64,000 nt of DNA from Solimonas fluminis (lineage in GTDB: Bacteria > Pseudomonadota > Gammaproteobacteria > Nevskiales > Nevskiaceae), in NCBI RefSeq assembly GCF_002930645.1, contig NZ_PSNW01000005.1, forward strand, positions 186,001-250,000, written 5' to 3'. The notes beneath the pieces are model-generated. The model ran no database searches, had not been told where the DNA came from, and saw nothing but the letters and a program-made list of their open reading frames with translations. This document shows positions 1 to 9,044 of this stretch, one piece after another. The position numbers and the translations under genes were made by a program. How positions within the stretch are numbered: the first letter of the stretch is position 1; every line of letters begins with the position of its first letter.

Positions 1-176
1 AGACGCGCAAAAAAACAGTCAGATCGTTATGATTAATTTTTGAAACGGGGAAATAGCGGGCTGTTTAGGTCGCGGCCGGTGATCCAAAAGACGCCGCGCA
101 GCCTGTGTGATGGCTCTATTTCATCCCATCCGACCGCCGCTTGCAAGAGCGCTGGTCCCGACAATAGATACCATTC

Positions 177-1478
177 ATGCAGCCCCAGCACCTCAGCGAA
201 GTCAGTTTCGAGTCCCTGCCCCTGCACCCCCTGCTGAAAGCGGGGCTGGCCAAGTTGGGCTTTACGCACTGCACCCCCATCCAGGCGCAGACCCTGCCCC
301 TGGCCCTGGAGGGCGGCGACCTGGCCGGCCAGGCCCAGACCGGCACCGGCAAGTCCGCGGCCTTCCTGCTGGCGGCCATGCACCGGCTGCTGACCCGCCC
401 CCGCCGGGAGGGGGCCGACCCCCGGCAGCCGCGCGCGCTGATGATGGCGCCCACCCGCGAGCTGGCCATCCAGATCCTCAAGGATGCCGAGCAGCTGGGC
501 GCCGAGACCGGCCTGCGCATGGTGGTCTGCTACGGCGGCGCCGGCTACGAGACCCAGCGCGCGGCGATCGAGGCCGGCATCGACATCCTGATCGGCACCC
601 CGGGCCGCCTGATCGACTACTACAAGCAGGGCACCTACAAGCTCGACCAGATCGAGGTCCTGGTCCTGGACGAGGCCGACCGCATGTTCGACCTCGGCTT
701 CATCGCCGACATCCGCTACATGCTGCGCAAGCTGCCGCCGGCCGACCAGCGCAGCAACTACCTGTTCTCGGCCACCTTGTCCCAGCGCGTACTCGAGCTT
801 GCCTACGAGCACATGAACTCGCCGAAGAAGGTCGAGATCGAGCCCGAGCAGGTCACGGCCGAGCGCGTGCGCCAGGGCCTGATCCATGTCGCCAACGACG
901 AGAAGCTGGCCATGCTGGTCGGCCTGCTGCGCCACCACGACCCCTTCCGCACCCTGGTGTTCCTCAACACCAAGCGCGGCGCCGAGGAGGTGGAGGCCGC
1001 CCTCAAGCTCAACGGCTTCGAGGCCGCGACCCTGTCCGGCGACGTCGCCCAGACCAAGCGCATCAAGCTGCTGGACGACTTCAAGGAAGGCCGCCTGCCG
1101 ATCCTGGTCGCCACCGACGTGGCGGCCCGCGGCCTGCACATCCCCGGCGTGTCGCACGTGATCAACTACGACCTGCCGCAGGACCCGGAGGACTACGTCC
1201 ACCGCATCGGCCGCACCGCGCGCGCCGGCGCCACCGGCGACGCCATCTCCTTCTGCTGCGAGACCTGGGTCTACTCCCTGCCGCCGATCGAGAAGTACAT
1301 CGGCGCCAAGATCCCGCTGATGCCGGAAGCGCACGACTGGCTGGCCACCGATTTCGTCGCCCCGCCGCGCCAGCCGCGGCGCCATTTCGGCGGACGCGGC
1401 GGCGGACGCTCCGGCGGAGGCCGTCCTGGGGGCGGTCGTCCGGGCGGCGGACGCGGCGGCCCCGGTCGGCGCCGCTGA
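177..1478 (+). CDS. rhlB: ATP-dependent RNA helicase RhlB
   Basis: A 433-residue DEAD-box RNA helicase that unwinds structured RNA using ATP, in the degradosome and mRNA decay in related bacteria. The RecA-like core is complete: Q-motif near residues 29-37, Walker A AQTGTGKS at 53-60, PTRELA near 92, TPGRL near 141, DEAD at 165-168, SAT at 198-200, and HRIGRTARAG in the second lobe. After about residue 390 comes a Gly/Arg-rich tail (repeats of GGGRPGG type), which in this family binds RNA non-specifically. The overall core, including VLDEADRMFDLGF, is closer to RhlB than to RhlE or SrmB. It stands alone, and the next gene is about 100 bases downstream. Confidence 0.93.
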   Translation: MQPQHLSEVSFESLPLHPLLKAGLAKLGFTHCTPIQAQTLPLALEGGDLAGQAQTGTGKSAAFLLAAMHRLLTRPRREGADPRQPRALMMAPTRELAIQILKDAEQLGAETGLRMVVCYGGAGYETQRAAIEAGIDILIGTPGRLIDYYKQGTYKLDQIEVLVLDEADRMFDLGFIADIRYMLRKLPPADQRSNYLFSATLSQRVLELAYEHMNSPKKVEIEPEQVTAERVRQGLIHVANDEKLAMLVGLLRHHDPFRTLVFLNTKRGAEEVEAALKLNGFEAATLSGDVAQTKRIKLLDDFKEGRLPILVATDVAARGLHIPGVSHVINYDLPQDPEDYVHRIGRTARAGATGDAISFCCETWVYSLPPIEKYIGAKIPLMPEAHDWLATDFVAPPRQPRRHFGGRGGGRSGGGRPGGGRPGGGRGGPGRRR

Positions 1479-1580
1479 ACCGCCTGTCAGGTTTGCATTA
1501 AAACTTCTTCACAAGTCGTTGCCGTTGATATATTTTCCGTCCTTGTACGGACGGATGCCGCCAACGGCTACGGGGCAGGA

Positions 1581-2753
1581 ATGAAGAAAACCAAGACAGG
1601 CGGAATGCTTGCCGGCTGGCGCCAGCTGCTGCTGGCCCTCGCCTTGGCCGGCCTGACCGCCGGCACCACCCCGGCCCTGGCCGCCACGCCGGCCAAGGAC
1701 AAGGCCGCCAAGGCCAGCAGCGCCGGCGCCAAGAAGGACGCCGCCGGCACCAAGTCCACGACCAAGCGCAAGAGCACGGTCAGCAAGAAGAAGAGCACGG
1801 CCAAGTCCAAGGGCAAGGCCTCCAGCAAGAAGCGCGTCTCGCGCAAGACCACCAAGCGCTCGGTGCGCCGCGTCGTCGCGGTGGCCCCGGCCGTTCCCAC
1901 CATGGGCCAGGCCCTGGGCCTGCACCACACGCGCGACGAACTCAACCTGGGCTCCAGCGTGGCGATGGTGGTGGACCAGCGCACCCACGAGGTGCTGTTC
2001 TCCAAGAATCCCGACGCGGTGCTGCCGATCGCCTCGATCACCAAGCTGATGACGGCCCTGGTGGTGATGGAAGCGCGCCTGCCGCTGACCGAGATCCTGA
2101 CCATCACCAGCCAGGACATCGACACCGAGAAGAACAGCCACTCGCGCCTGCGCGTCGGCGCGGAGCTGAGCCGCGAGGACCTGCTGCTGCTGGCGCTGAT
2201 GTCCTCCGAGAACCGCGCCGCCTCCGCGCTGGGCCGCAACTACCCGGGCGGCATCACCGCCTTCGTCGGCGCCATGAACCGCAAGGCGCGCGAGCTGGGC
2301 ATGCGCGACTCGCGCTTCGTCGACTCCACCGGCCTGTCCAGTTCCAACGTGTCCAGCGCGAACGACCTCGTGCGCATGGTCAACGCCGCCTATCGCGATC
2401 CGCTGATCCGCCGCTTCTCGACGCAGTCCGAGCACACCGTGGCGCTGGGCCGCCAGAACATGCAGTTCGTCAGCAGCAACCGCCTGGTGCGCTACCGCGG
2501 CGACGACTGGCAGATCGGCCTGCAGAAGACCGGCTACATCAGCGAGGCCGGCCGCTGCCTGGTGATGCAGGCCCGCATCCAGGACCGCCCGGTGATCATG
2601 GTGTTCCTCGATTCCGCCGGAAAGCTGACCCGCTTCGCCGACGCCCAGCGCGTGCGCACCTGGCTGGAAACCCGCCCGCGCGAGCACATCGCCAGCCCGT
2701 CGCAGGGCGGCCTGATGCCGGCCTCGGTGCCCCCGCCGCCGAGCAACCTGTAG
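1581..2753 (+). CDS. pbpG: D-alanyl-D-alanine endopeptidase (PBP7/PbpG-like, peptidase S11)
   Basis: A periplasmic serine peptidase that acts on cell-wall peptide cross-links. The 390-residue protein starts with a signal peptide ending near ALA (32-34). A very Lys/Ser/Ala-rich linker (about 36-98) follows, then the S11 catalytic domain. The three penicillin-binding motifs are present: S152-I-T-K155, S209-E-N211 and K316-T-G318. The basic linker is longer than in E. coli PbpG and could bind anionic wall polymers or DNA (inference). A strong hairpin terminator follows the stop. DacA-like carboxypeptidases share the same motifs, so the exact specificity is inferred from length and overall similarity. 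Confidence 0.85.
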   Translation: MKKTKTGGMLAGWRQLLLALALAGLTAGTTPALAATPAKDKAAKASSAGAKKDAAGTKSTTKRKSTVSKKKSTAKSKGKASSKKRVSRKTTKRSVRRVVAVAPAVPTMGQALGLHHTRDELNLGSSVAMVVDQRTHEVLFSKNPDAVLPIASITKLMTALVVMEARLPLTEILTITSQDIDTEKNSHSRLRVGAELSREDLLLLALMSSENRAASALGRNYPGGITAFVGAMNRKARELGMRDSRFVDSTGLSSSNVSSANDLVRMVNAAYRDPLIRRFSTQSEHTVALGRQNMQFVSSNRLVRYRGDDWQIGLQKTGYISEAGRCLVMQARIQDRPVIMVFLDSAGKLTRFADAQRVRTWLETRPREHIASPSQGGLMPASVPPPPSNL

Positions 2754-2764
2754 CGGTTCTGCCA

Positions 2765-2803
2765 GACACGAAAAAGGCCCGCGATGCGGGCCTTTTTCGT
2801 GTC
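2765..2803. terminator. Bidirectional Rho-independent terminator
   Basis: A perfect 18-bp stem (2765-2782 with 2786-2803) has a 3-base loop. It contains AAAAA and TTTTT blocks on either side of the GC core, so it can terminate the endopeptidase gene and the convergent nucleotidase gene. Confidence 0.9.
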
Positions 2804-2812
2804 CGCGCCCAC

Positions 2813-3487
2813 CTAGCGGGGAATCAGCTGCTCGATGCGGTCCGCCGCGGGATCCCAGTCGAAATCCGCCCGGCATGGCTGCGTGGAGTCCGGATGGCGC
2901 AGGCCCACCACCTGCCCCACGCCGAAGCGGCGCGCCGCCTGCAGCACCGGCAGGCTGTCGTCCACGAACAGCGCCCGCTCCCGCTCGAAGGGCTTGTCCG
3001 CCAGGAAGCGCTGCCAGAACAGCGGATCCTCCTTGGGCGCGCCGTAGTCATGGGAGCTGACGATGTGGTGGAAGTAGTGCCCCAGCCCGGTCTGCTCCAT
3101 CTTCAGCGTCCAGCTGTCGCGGTGGGCATTGGTGGCCAGCCACAGCTGCCGGCCGGAATCGCGCACATGCCGCAGGAAATCCTCGGCGCCGTCCAGCGCG
3201 CGGATGTGCTGGCGGATCTCCCGCTTGAGTCCGGCCACGTCGAGCCCGGTGATGCCGCTCCAGTAGTCGGTGCAGTACCAGGGCAGCGTATGCTGCACCT
3301 CGACGAAGCGCGGCAGCAGTTCCGCGCGCGCATCCTCCAGGCTCAGTCCCCTGGCCCAGGCATAGCGCTCCGGGATCAGCTCGCGCCAGAAGTAGTTGTC
3401 GTAGGCCAGGTCCAGGATCGTGCCGTCCATGTCCAGGATGACCCAATCGGCCCGGGACCAGTCCACTTGAAGGAGGTTCTCGCTCAT
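2813..3487 (-). CDS. yrfG: HAD-family GMP/IMP nucleotidase (YrfG-like)
   Basis: A haloacid-dehalogenase phosphatase of 224 residues, the length of E. coli YrfG, which dephosphorylates purine nucleoside monophosphates. Motif I, DMDGTILDL, contains the nucleophile Asp (about residue 19). TNAH forms motif II (about 118), PKED supplies the motif III Lys, and VDDS is motif IV. The N-terminal NYFW and LPWYCTDYW stretches match YrfG strongly. It is divergent from cysQ with 41 bases between the starts, so the promoters must be compact or overlapping. Confidence 0.85.
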   Translation of the reverse strand: MSENLLQVDWSRADWVILDMDGTILDLAYDNYFWRELIPERYAWARGLSLEDARAELLPRFVEVQHTLPWYCTDYWSGITGLDVAGLKREIRQHIRALDGAEDFLRHVRDSGRQLWLATNAHRDSWTLKMEQTGLGHYFHHIVSSHDYGAPKEDPLFWQRFLADKPFERERALFVDDSLPVLQAARRFGVGQVVGLRHPDSTQPCRADFDWDPAADRIEQLIPR

Positions 3488-3528
3488 CAGGGGCTTATGA
3501 TAGCCGCCTGATTCCCAGGAGGCGTCAC

Positions 3529-4329
3529 GTGAAGGTATCGCAGGAAACCCTGGACCAGGTGCTGGCCATCGCCCTCGGGGCCGGCGAGAAGATCCTGGCC
3601 ATCTACCAGTCGGACATCGCCGTCACGAAGAAGGACGACGATTCCCCGCTGACCCAGGCCGACCTCGCCGCGCACCACCACATCGTCGCCGGCCTCAAGG
3701 CCCTGGCGCCGGACATCCCGGTGCTGTCGGAAGAGGATGCCGGCATCCCCTACGAGACCCGCCGCCAGTGGTCGCGCTACTGGCTGGTGGACCCCCTGGA
3801 CGGCACCAAGGAATTCATCAAGCGCAACGGCGAGTTCACCGTCAACATCGCCCTGGTCGACCACGGCGCGCCGGTGCTGGGCGTGGTGCACGGCCCGGTG
3901 CTGGAGACCAGCTGGATCGCCGCGCAGGGCCTGGGCGCCTGGCGCATCGAGAATGGACAGCGCAGCGCCATCCGCACACGCAAGTCGCCGGCCCGCCCGG
4001 CGCTGGTGGTGAGCAAGTCGCACCGCGACGCCGCGCTGGAAGCCTTCCTGGAAAAGATGCCGGAACACGAGGCGGTCAGCCGCGGCTCCTCGCTGAAGTT
4101 CTGCCTGGTGGCCGATGGCGTCGCCGACCTCTACCCGCGCACCGGCCCCACCAGCGAATGGGACACCGCCGCCGGCCAGTGCGTGGCCGAGCAGGCCGGA
4201 GCCCAGGTGCTGGTGATGCCGGGTCTGCAGCCGCTGCGCTACAACCAGAAGGAATCGCTGCTGAACCCGCTGTTCGTGGTGATCGGCGATCCGTCCTACG
4301 GCTGGGCGGATCGCCTGCCGAAGGCGTAA
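3529..4329 (+). CDS. cysQ: 3'(2'),5'-bisphosphate nucleotidase CysQ
   Basis: An inositol-monophosphatase-fold enzyme (266 aa) that hydrolyses PAP to AMP, removing the by-product of sulfate assimilation and sulfotransfer. Metal-binding motifs are visible: SEED (about 64-67) and the signature DPLDGTKEFI (about 87-96). WDTAAGQ near the C-terminus carries the third metal Asp. The start is GTG at 3529, chosen because AGGAGG lies 6 bases upstream and the N-terminus matches the family. A GC-rich hairpin follows the stop, shared with the convergent mtnC. Confidence 0.92.
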   Translation: MKVSQETLDQVLAIALGAGEKILAIYQSDIAVTKKDDDSPLTQADLAAHHHIVAGLKALAPDIPVLSEEDAGIPYETRRQWSRYWLVDPLDGTKEFIKRNGEFTVNIALVDHGAPVLGVVHGPVLETSWIAAQGLGAWRIENGQRSAIRTRKSPARPALVVSKSHRDAALEAFLEKMPEHEAVSRGSSLKFCLVADGVADLYPRTGPTSEWDTAAGQCVAEQAGAQVLVMPGLQPLRYNQKESLLNPLFVVIGDPSYGWADRLPKA

Positions 4330-4346
4330 GCGTACCGGCAACGAAG

Positions 4347-4367
4347 AACGGGCCCTTGGGGCCCGTT
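4347..4367. terminator. Hairpin between convergent cysQ and mtnC
   Basis: A 9-bp perfect stem (AACGGGCCC paired with GGGCCCGTT) has a 3-base loop. There is no long U-tract on either side, but its position between two convergent stops supports a terminator role. Confidence 0.65.
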
Positions 4368-4372
4368 CCGTC

Positions 4373-5047
4373 CTACACCACCACCTCGGTGAGTTTCTGC
4401 ACCTGCTGGTGCCCGGCCGCCGGCCGGGTGCGTTCGTCGCGCAGCAGCTGGCAGGTCTTCAGGCCCGCAGCCTGGGCGGCGTCCAGTTCCTCACCGATAT
4501 CGGACAGGAACAGAACCTGCTCGCCGGGCAGTCCGATCTGCTTGAGGATGTTGCGGTAGGAGGCCGCCTCGCGCTTGCCGCCGACGCGCGTGTCGAAGTA
4601 ACCGGAGAACAGCGGCGTCAGGTCGCCCGCGTCGCTGTAGCCGAAGATCAGTCGCTGCGCTTCCTCGGAGCCCGAAGAATAGACGTAGAGGCGCAGGCCC
4701 TGGCCCTGCCAGCGGCGCAGCGCTTCCGGCGTGTCGGCGTAGACGTGGCCCTTCAGTTCACCGGCCTCGTAGCCCTGGCGCCAGATCATGCCCTGCAGGG
4801 CCTTGAGCGGCGTGTACTTGCGGTCCTCGGCGATCCACTGCTCCAGCACGTCGGCCGCCTCGTTCAGCGACAGGTCGCGGTTTTCCTGGCGTTCCACCTC
4901 GGCCAGCTCGCGCTGCACCGCGTCGTTGCCGGCCTGGGCCCGCAGGAAGGCGCGCATGTGCTGCTTCGCATAGGGGAACAGCGACTGGTGCACGAAATCG
5001 ATCGAGGAGGTCGTTCCCTCGATATCCGTAATTATGGCTTTGATCAT
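4373..5047 (-). CDS. mtnC: Enolase-phosphatase E1 (acireductone synthase) MtnC
   Basis: A bifunctional methionine-salvage enzyme. It enolises 2,3-diketo-5-methylthiopentyl-1-phosphate and then dephosphorylates it to acireductone. The 224-residue HAD protein has the characteristic N-terminal motif TDIEGTTSSIDFVH with nucleophile Asp8, YSSGS as motif II and FLSDIGEELDAA as motif IV. It is the last gene of mtnB-mtnD-mtnC on the minus strand, 45 bases downstream of mtnD. Its product is the substrate of MtnD, so gene order follows the pathway order only partly. Confidence 0.94.
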   Translation of the reverse strand: MIKAIITDIEGTTSSIDFVHQSLFPYAKQHMRAFLRAQAGNDAVQRELAEVERQENRDLSLNEAADVLEQWIAEDRKYTPLKALQGMIWRQGYEAGELKGHVYADTPEALRRWQGQGLRLYVYSSGSEEAQRLIFGYSDAGDLTPLFSGYFDTRVGGKREAASYRNILKQIGLPGEQVLFLSDIGEELDAAQAAGLKTCQLLRDERTRPAAGHQQVQKLTEVVV

Positions 5048-5092
5048 TTTCCTGTCCGCACCGCGTCCTGCCTTCAGGAGCGGCCGATGTTC

Positions 5093-5644
5093 CTAGGCCG
5101 CGCGTTCGAAGCGCGGGAAGCGATCCGCGATGGTGTCGCCGGTGAACTTGCCGACCCAGCCTTCCGCGATGCGGAAGAAGCGGATCGCCTTGAAGAAGGG
5201 CTTCGGCCCCATGTCGAACCAGTGCGTGGTGTTGGCCGGCAGGTTGATCAGGTCGCCACGGGTGCACTCGGTCATGTACACCTTGCCGCCGGAGCGGATG
5301 TAGAACATGCCGGAGCCATCGACGAAGAAGCGCGTCTCGAAGTCGTCGTGCGTGTGCTCGGCCAGGAACTTGCCGCGCGCCGCCTCGGCCTGCGGGTTCT
5401 CCGGGTGCATCGCCACCACGTCGATGGTGACGAAGCCGTACTTCCTGTTGAGCTTGTCGATCGCATCCTGGTAGGCGGCGATCACTTCCTCGGCGCCGTC
5501 CTCGGGCTTCAGCGGCTTGGAGGCGTCCCAGCGCTCGAATTCCACGCCGATGCCGGCCAGGGCATCGCGGATGTCCTCGAAGCGCGTCAGCGTCTGCAGC
5601 GGCGTGCGGGCATCGCTGTCGGCATAGATCGTGAGGGTGGTCAT
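5093..5644 (-). CDS. mtnD: Acireductone dioxygenase MtnD
   Basis: A cupin metalloenzyme (183 aa) that oxidises acireductone to the ketoacid precursor of methionine (Fe form) or off-pathway to methylthiopropionate (Ni form). The metal ligands lie in HTHDDFETRF (H-x-H-x4-E), with the last His in the later NTTHWFD segment. ATG at 5644 is preceded by AAGGAG at good spacing. An open frame continues upstream of it, but that sequence belongs to the overlapping mtnB region. Only 11 bases separate it from mtnB, indicating co-transcription. Confidence 0.95.
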   Translation of the reverse strand: MTTLTIYADSDARTPLQTLTRFEDIRDALAGIGVEFERWDASKPLKPEDGAEEVIAAYQDAIDKLNRKYGFVTIDVVAMHPENPQAEAARGKFLAEHTHDDFETRFFVDGSGMFYIRSGGKVYMTECTRGDLINLPANTTHWFDMGPKPFFKAIRFFRIAEGWVGKFTGDTIADRFPRFERAA

Positions 5645-5655
5645 GGTACTTCTCC

Positions 5656-6273
5656 TTACTTCAGGAGCTGCGAACGCAGCTCGCACTCGAACATGAATTC
5701 CAGGGCCTCGACGCGCCAGCGCGCCTCGGCCACCGTGGCGCCCCAGGCATACAGGCCGTGGCCGGCGATGACATAGCCCGGCGTGGCCGGATCCTGCTTC
5801 ATGTGGGCATCCACGCGCGCCGCCAGCCGGGCGATGTCCTGGTCGTTCTCGAACACCGGCACTTCGACCACGGCATCGTGCGTCTTGATCCCCGGCAACA
5901 GCTTCAGCAGCTCGTAGCCGGCCAGGCGGATGCGCTCGTAGCGGCGCGACAGCAGTGTATTGGCCACCGAATGGGTGTGCAGGGCGCCGCCGATGGCCGG
6001 ATCGTGCTGGTACAGCTGGCAATGCAGCAGGGTCTCGTAGGAGGCCTTGCGGCAGGTGCCGATCGGCTGCCCCTCCAGGTCGGCGACCAGGAAGTCCGCC
6101 TCGGTCAGCTCGCCCTTGTGGCAACCGGAGGCGGTGATCAGCATGCGCTCCGGCGACAGGCGGGCCGAGAAGTTGCCGCCGGTAGCGGGCACCCAGCCAC
6201 GGGCGTGGAACAGCTGGCCGGCGCCGATCAGGGCGCGGCTCAGCTCGGGGACGGTAGGGGCGGTTTCGGTCAT
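5656..6273 (-). CDS. mtnB: Methylthioribulose-1-phosphate dehydratase MtnB
   Basis: A class II aldolase-fold zinc enzyme (205 aa) that dehydrates 5-methylthioribulose-1-phosphate in methionine salvage. Visible signatures are TGGNFSAR, ITASGCHKGE (catalytic/phosphate region), the zinc motif LHTHSV and the C-terminal IAGHGLYAWG. I prefer the ATG at 6273 (MTETAP) over a GTG four codons upstream, because it gives the usual family length. It heads the mtnB-mtnD-mtnC cluster. No mtnA or mtnK/mtnP is in the window, so the early steps must be encoded elsewhere. Confidence 0.93.
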   Translation of the reverse strand: MTETAPTVPELSRALIGAGQLFHARGWVPATGGNFSARLSPERMLITASGCHKGELTEADFLVADLEGQPIGTCRKASYETLLHCQLYQHDPAIGGALHTHSVANTLLSRRYERIRLAGYELLKLLPGIKTHDAVVEVPVFENDQDIARLAARVDAHMKQDPATPGYVIAGHGLYAWGATVAEARWRVEALEFMFECELRSQLLK

Positions 6274-6378
6274 GGGATCGCGCACTTTACGGCATGGCGT
6301 GTGACAGCCGATAGAGGCCCTGCCAAACCCCGGAGGACCCGGGGCCTGGCCCCTCCCGGCCGCGGCCGGCGATCGCCG

Positions 6379-7200
6379 TCAGCGTGCCGGCTGGCCGTTC
6401 AGGCCCAGGAAAGGCACGGCGCCGCCCGCCATGGTCTGGGGCAGTACGCCGTTCCATTTGTCGATCGCCTTGATCTGGGCGTCGATCTCGCGCAGCTTGA
6501 TCAGGTCCGGGGTGATCTCCTGCTTCTGCACCCGCAGGGCCGCCGCCTCGGCCTCCGCCTGGGCGATGCGCTGCTTGGCCTCGATCTGGATGCGCTCCAG
6601 GTCGCGCTGCGCCTTCAGGGCCAGCTGCTCGGCCTCCTGCTTGGACTCGATGGCCTGGGAGAACTGCTGCGAGAAGCGGAAATTGGTGATCGACACCTCG
6701 TCCAGCGCCAGGGCGTTGACCGCGCGGGCGTTGATCTTCTCGTTCAGCAGCAGCCGGATGTTGTGGCGCACGTCCTCGCGCTTGGTGATCAGCTCCTCGG
6801 CGGTGTACTTCGCCGTCACCGCCTTGAAGGCCTCCTGCACCGCCGGCTCGATCACCTTCTGCTCGAAGCCCGGCCCCACCTCCTGGTACAGCTTGGCGGT
6901 GAGTTCCGGATTGATGCGGTAGTTCAGGGTGATCGCCGTATGCACGATCTGCAGGTCGCGGCTGGCCGCCTCGCCCTCGGAATCGGCGCGCGCCACGCGC
7001 ACGTCGATCTTCACCACGTTGCACAGCGGGTTGACCAGATGCAGGCCCTCCCCCAGCGGCTGCGGATCGACCTTGCCGAACAGGGTCACCACGCCGCGAT
7101 GGCCGGCCGGCACCACCGTGAGCGGCGACATGCGCGCCAGGACGGCCAGGCCGACGACGGCCACGATGACACCCAGGACCAGCTTCCCCGTTGACCCCAT
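6379..7200 (-). CDS. Prohibitin / SPFH-domain membrane protein
   Basis: An SPFH (band 7) protein with one N-terminal transmembrane helix (about residues 6-24: KLVLGVIVAVVGLAVLA) and the PHB domain exposed outside. A charged coiled-coil region follows (about 165-230, rich in E/A/Q/K). Such proteins oligomerise and, in HflKC, modulate membrane proteases. The start is uncertain: ATG 7200 is chosen because it puts the membrane helix directly at the N-terminus. ATG 7242 overlaps the mgtE stop as ATGA and would add 14 residues. Overlap or close spacing with mgtE implies one transcript. Confidence 0.85.
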   Translation of the reverse strand: MGSTGKLVLGVIVAVVGLAVLARMSPLTVVPAGHRGVVTLFGKVDPQPLGEGLHLVNPLCNVVKIDVRVARADSEGEAASRDLQIVHTAITLNYRINPELTAKLYQEVGPGFEQKVIEPAVQEAFKAVTAKYTAEELITKREDVRHNIRLLLNEKINARAVNALALDEVSITNFRFSQQFSQAIESKQEAEQLALKAQRDLERIQIEAKQRIAQAEAEAAALRVQKQEITPDLIKLREIDAQIKAIDKWNGVLPQTMAGGAVPFLGLNGQPAR

Positions 7201-7238
7201 TTTCCTGCCCCCTTCTTCCAGCTTCATTTCGTACGTCT

Positions 7239-8726
7239 TCATACCAGGAATACCGCCGCCAGCCCCAGGAAGATGAAGAACCCCATGCTGTCGGTGGTCG
7301 CCGTCAGGATGATGCTGGAGCCCATCGCCGGATCGCGCCCCAGCCGGTGCAGCAGCACCGGCGCCAGCACCCCCACCAGGGCCGCCACGGACATGTTCAG
7401 CATCAGCGCCACCGCGATCACCACCGACAGCGGCAGCTGGTGGTAGAGCAGCAGCGTAGCAAAGCCCAGCACCACGCCCCAGAGGGCGCCGTTGAGGGCG
7501 CTGATCGAAAGCTCGCGGCGCAGGATACGGCGCAGCTGGTCGCTGCCGAGCTGGCCCAGGGCCAGGCCGCGGATCACCAGGGCCGCCGACTGGTTGCCGG
7601 TGTTGCCGCCGATGCTGGCGACGATCGGCATCAGCGCCGCCAGCGCCACCAGGGCCTCGATGATCGGCTCGAAGGCGCCGATCACCCGCGAGGCGAAGAA
7701 GGCCGTGGCCAGGTTGATGGCCAGCCAGGGCCAGCGGCGCTGGGCACTGGCCACCACCGGGGCGAACAGGTCCTCGTCCTCCTCGGTCAGGCCCACCTGG
7801 CGCAGGCCCTCGGTCTGGGCCCGCTCGGAGATCTCGTCGAGCACCGCATCCACCGTCACCCGCCCCACCACCTGGCGGTGCAGGTTCAGCACCGGTGCCG
7901 AGATCAGGTCGTATTTCTCGAAGGCCGCCACGGCCTCGCGCGAGGGATCGTCGGTGTAGAAATAGACCGGGCGGGGATTCATGACCTCCGCCACCTGGCC
8001 CTCCGGATCGCCCAGCAGCAGCCTGGCCAGCGGCAGCAGGCCGCGCAGCTGGTTGCCGCGGTCCACCACGAACAGCTGGTTGGTATGCGCCGGCAGCAGC
8101 TTGCGCCGCCGCAGCAGGCGCTGCACCGCCTCCAGCGTGGTGTCCTCGCGCACGGCGATGAAGTCCAGGTCCATCATCGAGCCGACCGTGCCCTCCGGGA
8201 AGGAGAGCATCGAGCGCACCTCGGCCTGGTCGGCGCTGTCCAGGCGCTCCAGCACCTGCTGGCGGGCCTCCTCGGGCAGGGAGGACACCAGGTCGGCCAG
8301 GTCGTCGGTATCCAGCGAGCCGGCCAGCGCCACCACCTCCTCCGGCGGCATGCTCATCACCAGGGCCCGGCGCACCGTGTCCGAGGTCTCCAGCAGCACC
8401 GCGCCACGCCGCGCCGGCCGCACCAGCGTCCAGGCCAGGTCCCGCGCCTCCGGCGCCAGGGCCTCCAGCACGAAGGCGATGTCCGCCGGGTGGAAATGCG
8501 ACAGGCGCTGCTCCAGCGCCGCCTGGTGCTGCCGCGCCACCAGCTGCGCCACCACGTCGCTGTTGCGGCTCTCCGAGCGCGACAGCAGCTCCTTCTCCAC
8601 CGACTGGCGCGACAGCAGCTGGATCACCTGGGCCCGGGCCTGCTCCAGGTGGTGGTGGTGCGGGCGGGCGGCACCGTCGGCGTCGGCATCGGTTTCCGGG
8701 TCGTCGGGCGGCAGGAGCTGGGACAT
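7239..8726 (-). CDS. mgtE: Magnesium transporter MgtE
   Basis: A 495-residue Mg2+ channel/transporter. In order it has an N-terminal superhelical MgtE_N domain with the HFHPADIAFVLE signature, two CBS domains (about 190-310), and five C-terminal membrane helices containing GGNTGNQSAALVIRGLALG, the pore motif of the family. Start ATG 8726 (MSQLLPPDDP) is chosen: the open frame upstream runs through the repeated terminator hairpins and is not protein-like. A short His run (HHHH) occurs near residue 24. It is followed at once by the prohibitin-like gene. Confidence 0.93.
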   Translation of the reverse strand: MSQLLPPDDPETDADADGAARPHHHHLEQARAQVIQLLSRQSVEKELLSRSESRNSDVVAQLVARQHQAALEQRLSHFHPADIAFVLEALAPEARDLAWTLVRPARRGAVLLETSDTVRRALVMSMPPEEVVALAGSLDTDDLADLVSSLPEEARQQVLERLDSADQAEVRSMLSFPEGTVGSMMDLDFIAVREDTTLEAVQRLLRRRKLLPAHTNQLFVVDRGNQLRGLLPLARLLLGDPEGQVAEVMNPRPVYFYTDDPSREAVAAFEKYDLISAPVLNLHRQVVGRVTVDAVLDEISERAQTEGLRQVGLTEEDEDLFAPVVASAQRRWPWLAINLATAFFASRVIGAFEPIIEALVALAALMPIVASIGGNTGNQSAALVIRGLALGQLGSDQLRRILRRELSISALNGALWGVVLGFATLLLYHQLPLSVVIAVALMLNMSVAALVGVLAPVLLHRLGRDPAMGSSIILTATTDSMGFFIFLGLAAVFLV

Positions 8727-8840
8727 GGCCGGGATATTACGGGCTGGCTGTGACTGTTTGTGAGGCCATGTCCCCGGAAACAGGACCGCCGCCCGGGAGG
8801 GGGCGGTTTGAAGGCGGCCTGAAGCCGCGAGAAGCTCGCT

Positions 8841-8992
8841 CCAGAAAACAGCAAGGCCGCCTCTAGGGCGGCCCACTGGAACGCGAAATTTCGCTGCTGG
8901 CCGGCTTCGCCTGGCCAGGTGCGGAAGTCCTGGCACAGCCAAACGCCCGCTCCAAGAAACAGCAAGGCCGCCCCTGGGGCGGCCCACTGGAA
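8841..8992 (-). terminator. Duplicated terminator hairpins downstream of rpmG
   Basis: Two near-identical units of about 41 bp (8841-8881 and 8952-8992) each contain a GC-rich hairpin. The stems are 8855-8861/8867-8873 and 8966-8974/8976-8984. Read on the minus strand, each is followed by TTGCTGTTTTC or TTGCTGTTTC. They lie just after rpmG and so are probable tandem terminators of rpmB-rpmG. A third, more diverged hairpin lies near 8772-8810. The 318-base gap between mgtE and rpmG holds nothing else recognisable. Confidence 0.7.
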
Positions 8993-9044
8993 CCTGCGGA
9001 TTTTCACTGCCGGCTTGCTTCGCTCCGCCGGGTGCGAAAATCCT

